Source: Dillenia suffruticosa (Eukaryota; Streptophyta; Magnoliopsida; Dilleniales; Dilleniaceae). From it: a stretch of 64,000 nucleotides of DNA. Made by a program: the position numbers and the translations under genes. The stretch spans positions 12,506,174 through 12,570,173 of the forward strand of contig JAVTVX010000002.1 of NCBI GenBank assembly GCA_033439265.1, in the 5' to 3' direction. Shown here in pieces: positions 62,705 through 64,000 of the stretch. The first letter of the stretch is position 1. Each line of letters begins with the position of its first letter. The notes under the pieces are model-generated. The model was given only the letters and a program-made list of their open reading frames with translations, did not search any database and was not told where the DNA came from.

Positions 62705-64000
62705 CTTCTTGCCACTTCCTTTTTTCATGGTCAGTTTTGGCATCTAGTTCTTTTTTAGAGTACTAAAAGTTCTCCTTGACTATTTCCTTGTAGTGATACC
62801 AAAATAGAGTATCCTTTCAAAGATACCTGATGAATCCCCTGTGGGAAGTACGTGGAAGAGAAAATGGGGAATTGAACAGCTTGAATGAAACTTCTAATGG
62901 AAATATTGTCGAACAGATGAAAAACTATAAAAACTTGGTTGGAGGTGACAAATCAGCACTCTCTCTCTTCCCCCTTTCTGTTCCCAATTTCTTCTTCCCA
63001 TTTTTGCATCATTTGATAGTGTGACTGGGTAATATTGCTGTTCAGGTGACCAGCAAGTGTATCTTGTAGGGTGGCTGAATAGTATGCTTCCTCATTTGTG
63101 TTTACCGCTGGATGCTTCAGAAGAGGAATTGAGGATGTGCTTGGGTGATGGTGCTGTTTTATGTAACGTTCTGAACAGGCTTAGTCCTGGTTCAGTTGAA
63201 ATGGTTAGATTATAGTGTTATTTTGTCCATCCCACATCCTTGCAGCTCAAATGCTAGTGAGGGATTGAACATCGGATTCAATGTTCTGAAATGTATTTAG
63301 TGTGTTTCTTCTGCTTTAGGGAGGAAGGTTTGATCAATTTTCTGAACCCTCCATCAATGTTAAAGGGTTTTTGAAAGCTACAGCAGAGATGGGATTGCCC
63401 GGCTTTGAGATATCAGATCTCAAGCAGGTATGCTTGGTTCAACAGTGTGGCCAAAGTCCAATTCTCTTGGACCATTTTGCTAAAAGACATGATAGAAGCC
63501 AAAATAGTTTTGCTTGTGAAGATCAAATCAACCTTAATTTTATTATTCTGGGTTTGAAATCTCAGTTACCATGTTTATGATTTTGCTTCTTGGTATCATT
63601 TAAACCTCGAAGCAACTCAAATTAGCAAATGTTTTGAATTAATGTGCCAAAATGACACCCAGGTATATGTCCTGGGTGTGTGGTCCAGTAGAATGGGCTG
63701 TGTTAACCCCTGCTAGGGAGTTGTGTAATCAAACTTCTGGTCTAGAAGATGGGTTTGCAAATCTTTTGCCTGTTCAAAATCTTTCTTTTGAAATACAGAT
63801 GTGCAGTTGACAACTGTGATATTTTTAGGGCTCCATGGTTCCAGTTCTAGATTGTCTTCATGCGATAAAAGCACATTTCACTTCCAACATTCACAGAGAG
63901 AATAACCAGAATCATTCTAGAAGAAGATGGAATCCTTCCGATGTAGATCCTCTAGAAGGAAGTAATTCCACCCAAGCAGCCACACATGAAGGAGAGAGGC
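60697..64000 (+). CDS. Kinesin-14 with N-terminal calponin-homology domain (5' part; runs off the window)
   Basis: Exons in one consistent frame: 60697-60729 (MENALSELRRS), 61266-61302, 62810-62944, 63046-63203, 63320-63427 and 63829 to the window edge. Exons 4-6 encode a calponin-homology domain: VYLVGWLNSMLPHLCLP, EEELRMCLGDGAVLCNVLN, FLKATAEMGLPGFEISDLKQ, VPVLDCLHAIKAHF. In plants this domain at this N-terminal position, with this LPxLxLP-type spacing, is found in KIN-14 kinesins with a CH domain, minus-end-directed motors that bind actin through the CH domain and move on microtubules. The motor domain lies beyond 64000, so the kinesin assignment rests on the CH sequence alone. The first three exons are less certain: exon 3 uses a weak acceptor at 62810 chosen because it alone keeps the frame. 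A LINE scrap sits in intron 2. Confidence 0.75.
61848..62100 (-). mobile_element. LINE fragment in kinesin-14 intron 2
   Basis: The complement reads DILWRQKFQALWLKYGHR, which resembles the WRQKSRxxWLKxGDxNTxFFH segment between endonuclease and RT in plant L1 elements; sequence after it loosely matches the next segment in another frame. Short, decayed, with no ends recognised. Confidence 0.45.
62671..62699. repeat. (CT)n microsatellite in kinesin-14 intron 2
   Basis: About 14 CT units, close to the intron's 3' part. Confidence 0.85.

Noticed and set aside
1-64000. A previously undescribed multi-gene system
   Set aside because: Neighbouring genes belong to unrelated housekeeping, cytoskeletal and regulatory families with their own promoters. 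Nothing suggests a joint function apart from the physical BORCS6/ESF1-like duplication, which is reported as a finding.

Overview
This window is nuclear DNA of a eudicot plant. Genes are split by GT/AG introns, spacers are AT-rich and full of microsatellites, and there are LINEs plus Ty1/copia and Ty3/gypsy LTR retrotransposons with plant-type initiator-Met-tRNA primer sites. The proteins are ordinary plant families. I cannot name the species; the gene sequences look rosid-like, but that is an impression only.

Layout: (1) 0.35-4.5 kb, a TRM-like (TON1-recruiting-motif, DUF4378) gene on +. (2) 5.7-19.1 kb, a transposon nest. A 5'-truncated LINE on + has been split by a copia element (target duplication ATATG) and again by a gypsy element (target duplication GAGAG) that carries a third LTR in tandem; two AT-rich repeat copies flank the nest. 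(3) 19.8-23.5 kb, GMP synthase on +. (4) 24.5-25.6 kb, a 2-oxoglutarate/Fe(II) dioxygenase on +. (5) 26.85-27.89 kb, a non-autonomous long-TIR DNA element between copies of a ~38-bp direct repeat. (6) 29.1-33.2 kb, a complete eight-exon GL3/EGL3-type bHLH gene on -, whose basic region has lost the E-box-reading residues. (7) 33.3-41 kb, a gene-poor spacer with microsatellites. (8) 41-52.4 kb, a local tandem duplication: an intact small BORCS6/DUF2365-like gene on -, two decayed copies of its 3' end, and two small secreted Cys-rich (ESF1/MEG-like) genes on +, one intact and one broken. A rearranged LINE sits in one unit, and the paralogous unit shows the unoccupied site. (9) 53.4-58.1 kb, cytosolic-type tyrosyl-tRNA synthetase on -, ten exons. 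(10) 60.7 kb to the right edge, the 5' part of a kinesin-14 with a calponin-homology domain on +, with a LINE scrap in intron 2.

The genes are housekeeping (GMP synthase, TyrRS), cytoskeletal (TRM-like, kinesin-14), regulatory (bHLH) and small secreted peptides. They do not form one pathway. I found no rRNA, convincing tRNA, CRISPR or operon-like system. The two most informative signals are the bHLH with an altered DNA-contact triad and the BORCS6/ESF1-like tandem duplication. All exon models were made by eye from splice signals, reading phase and family conservation, without transcripts or database searches.
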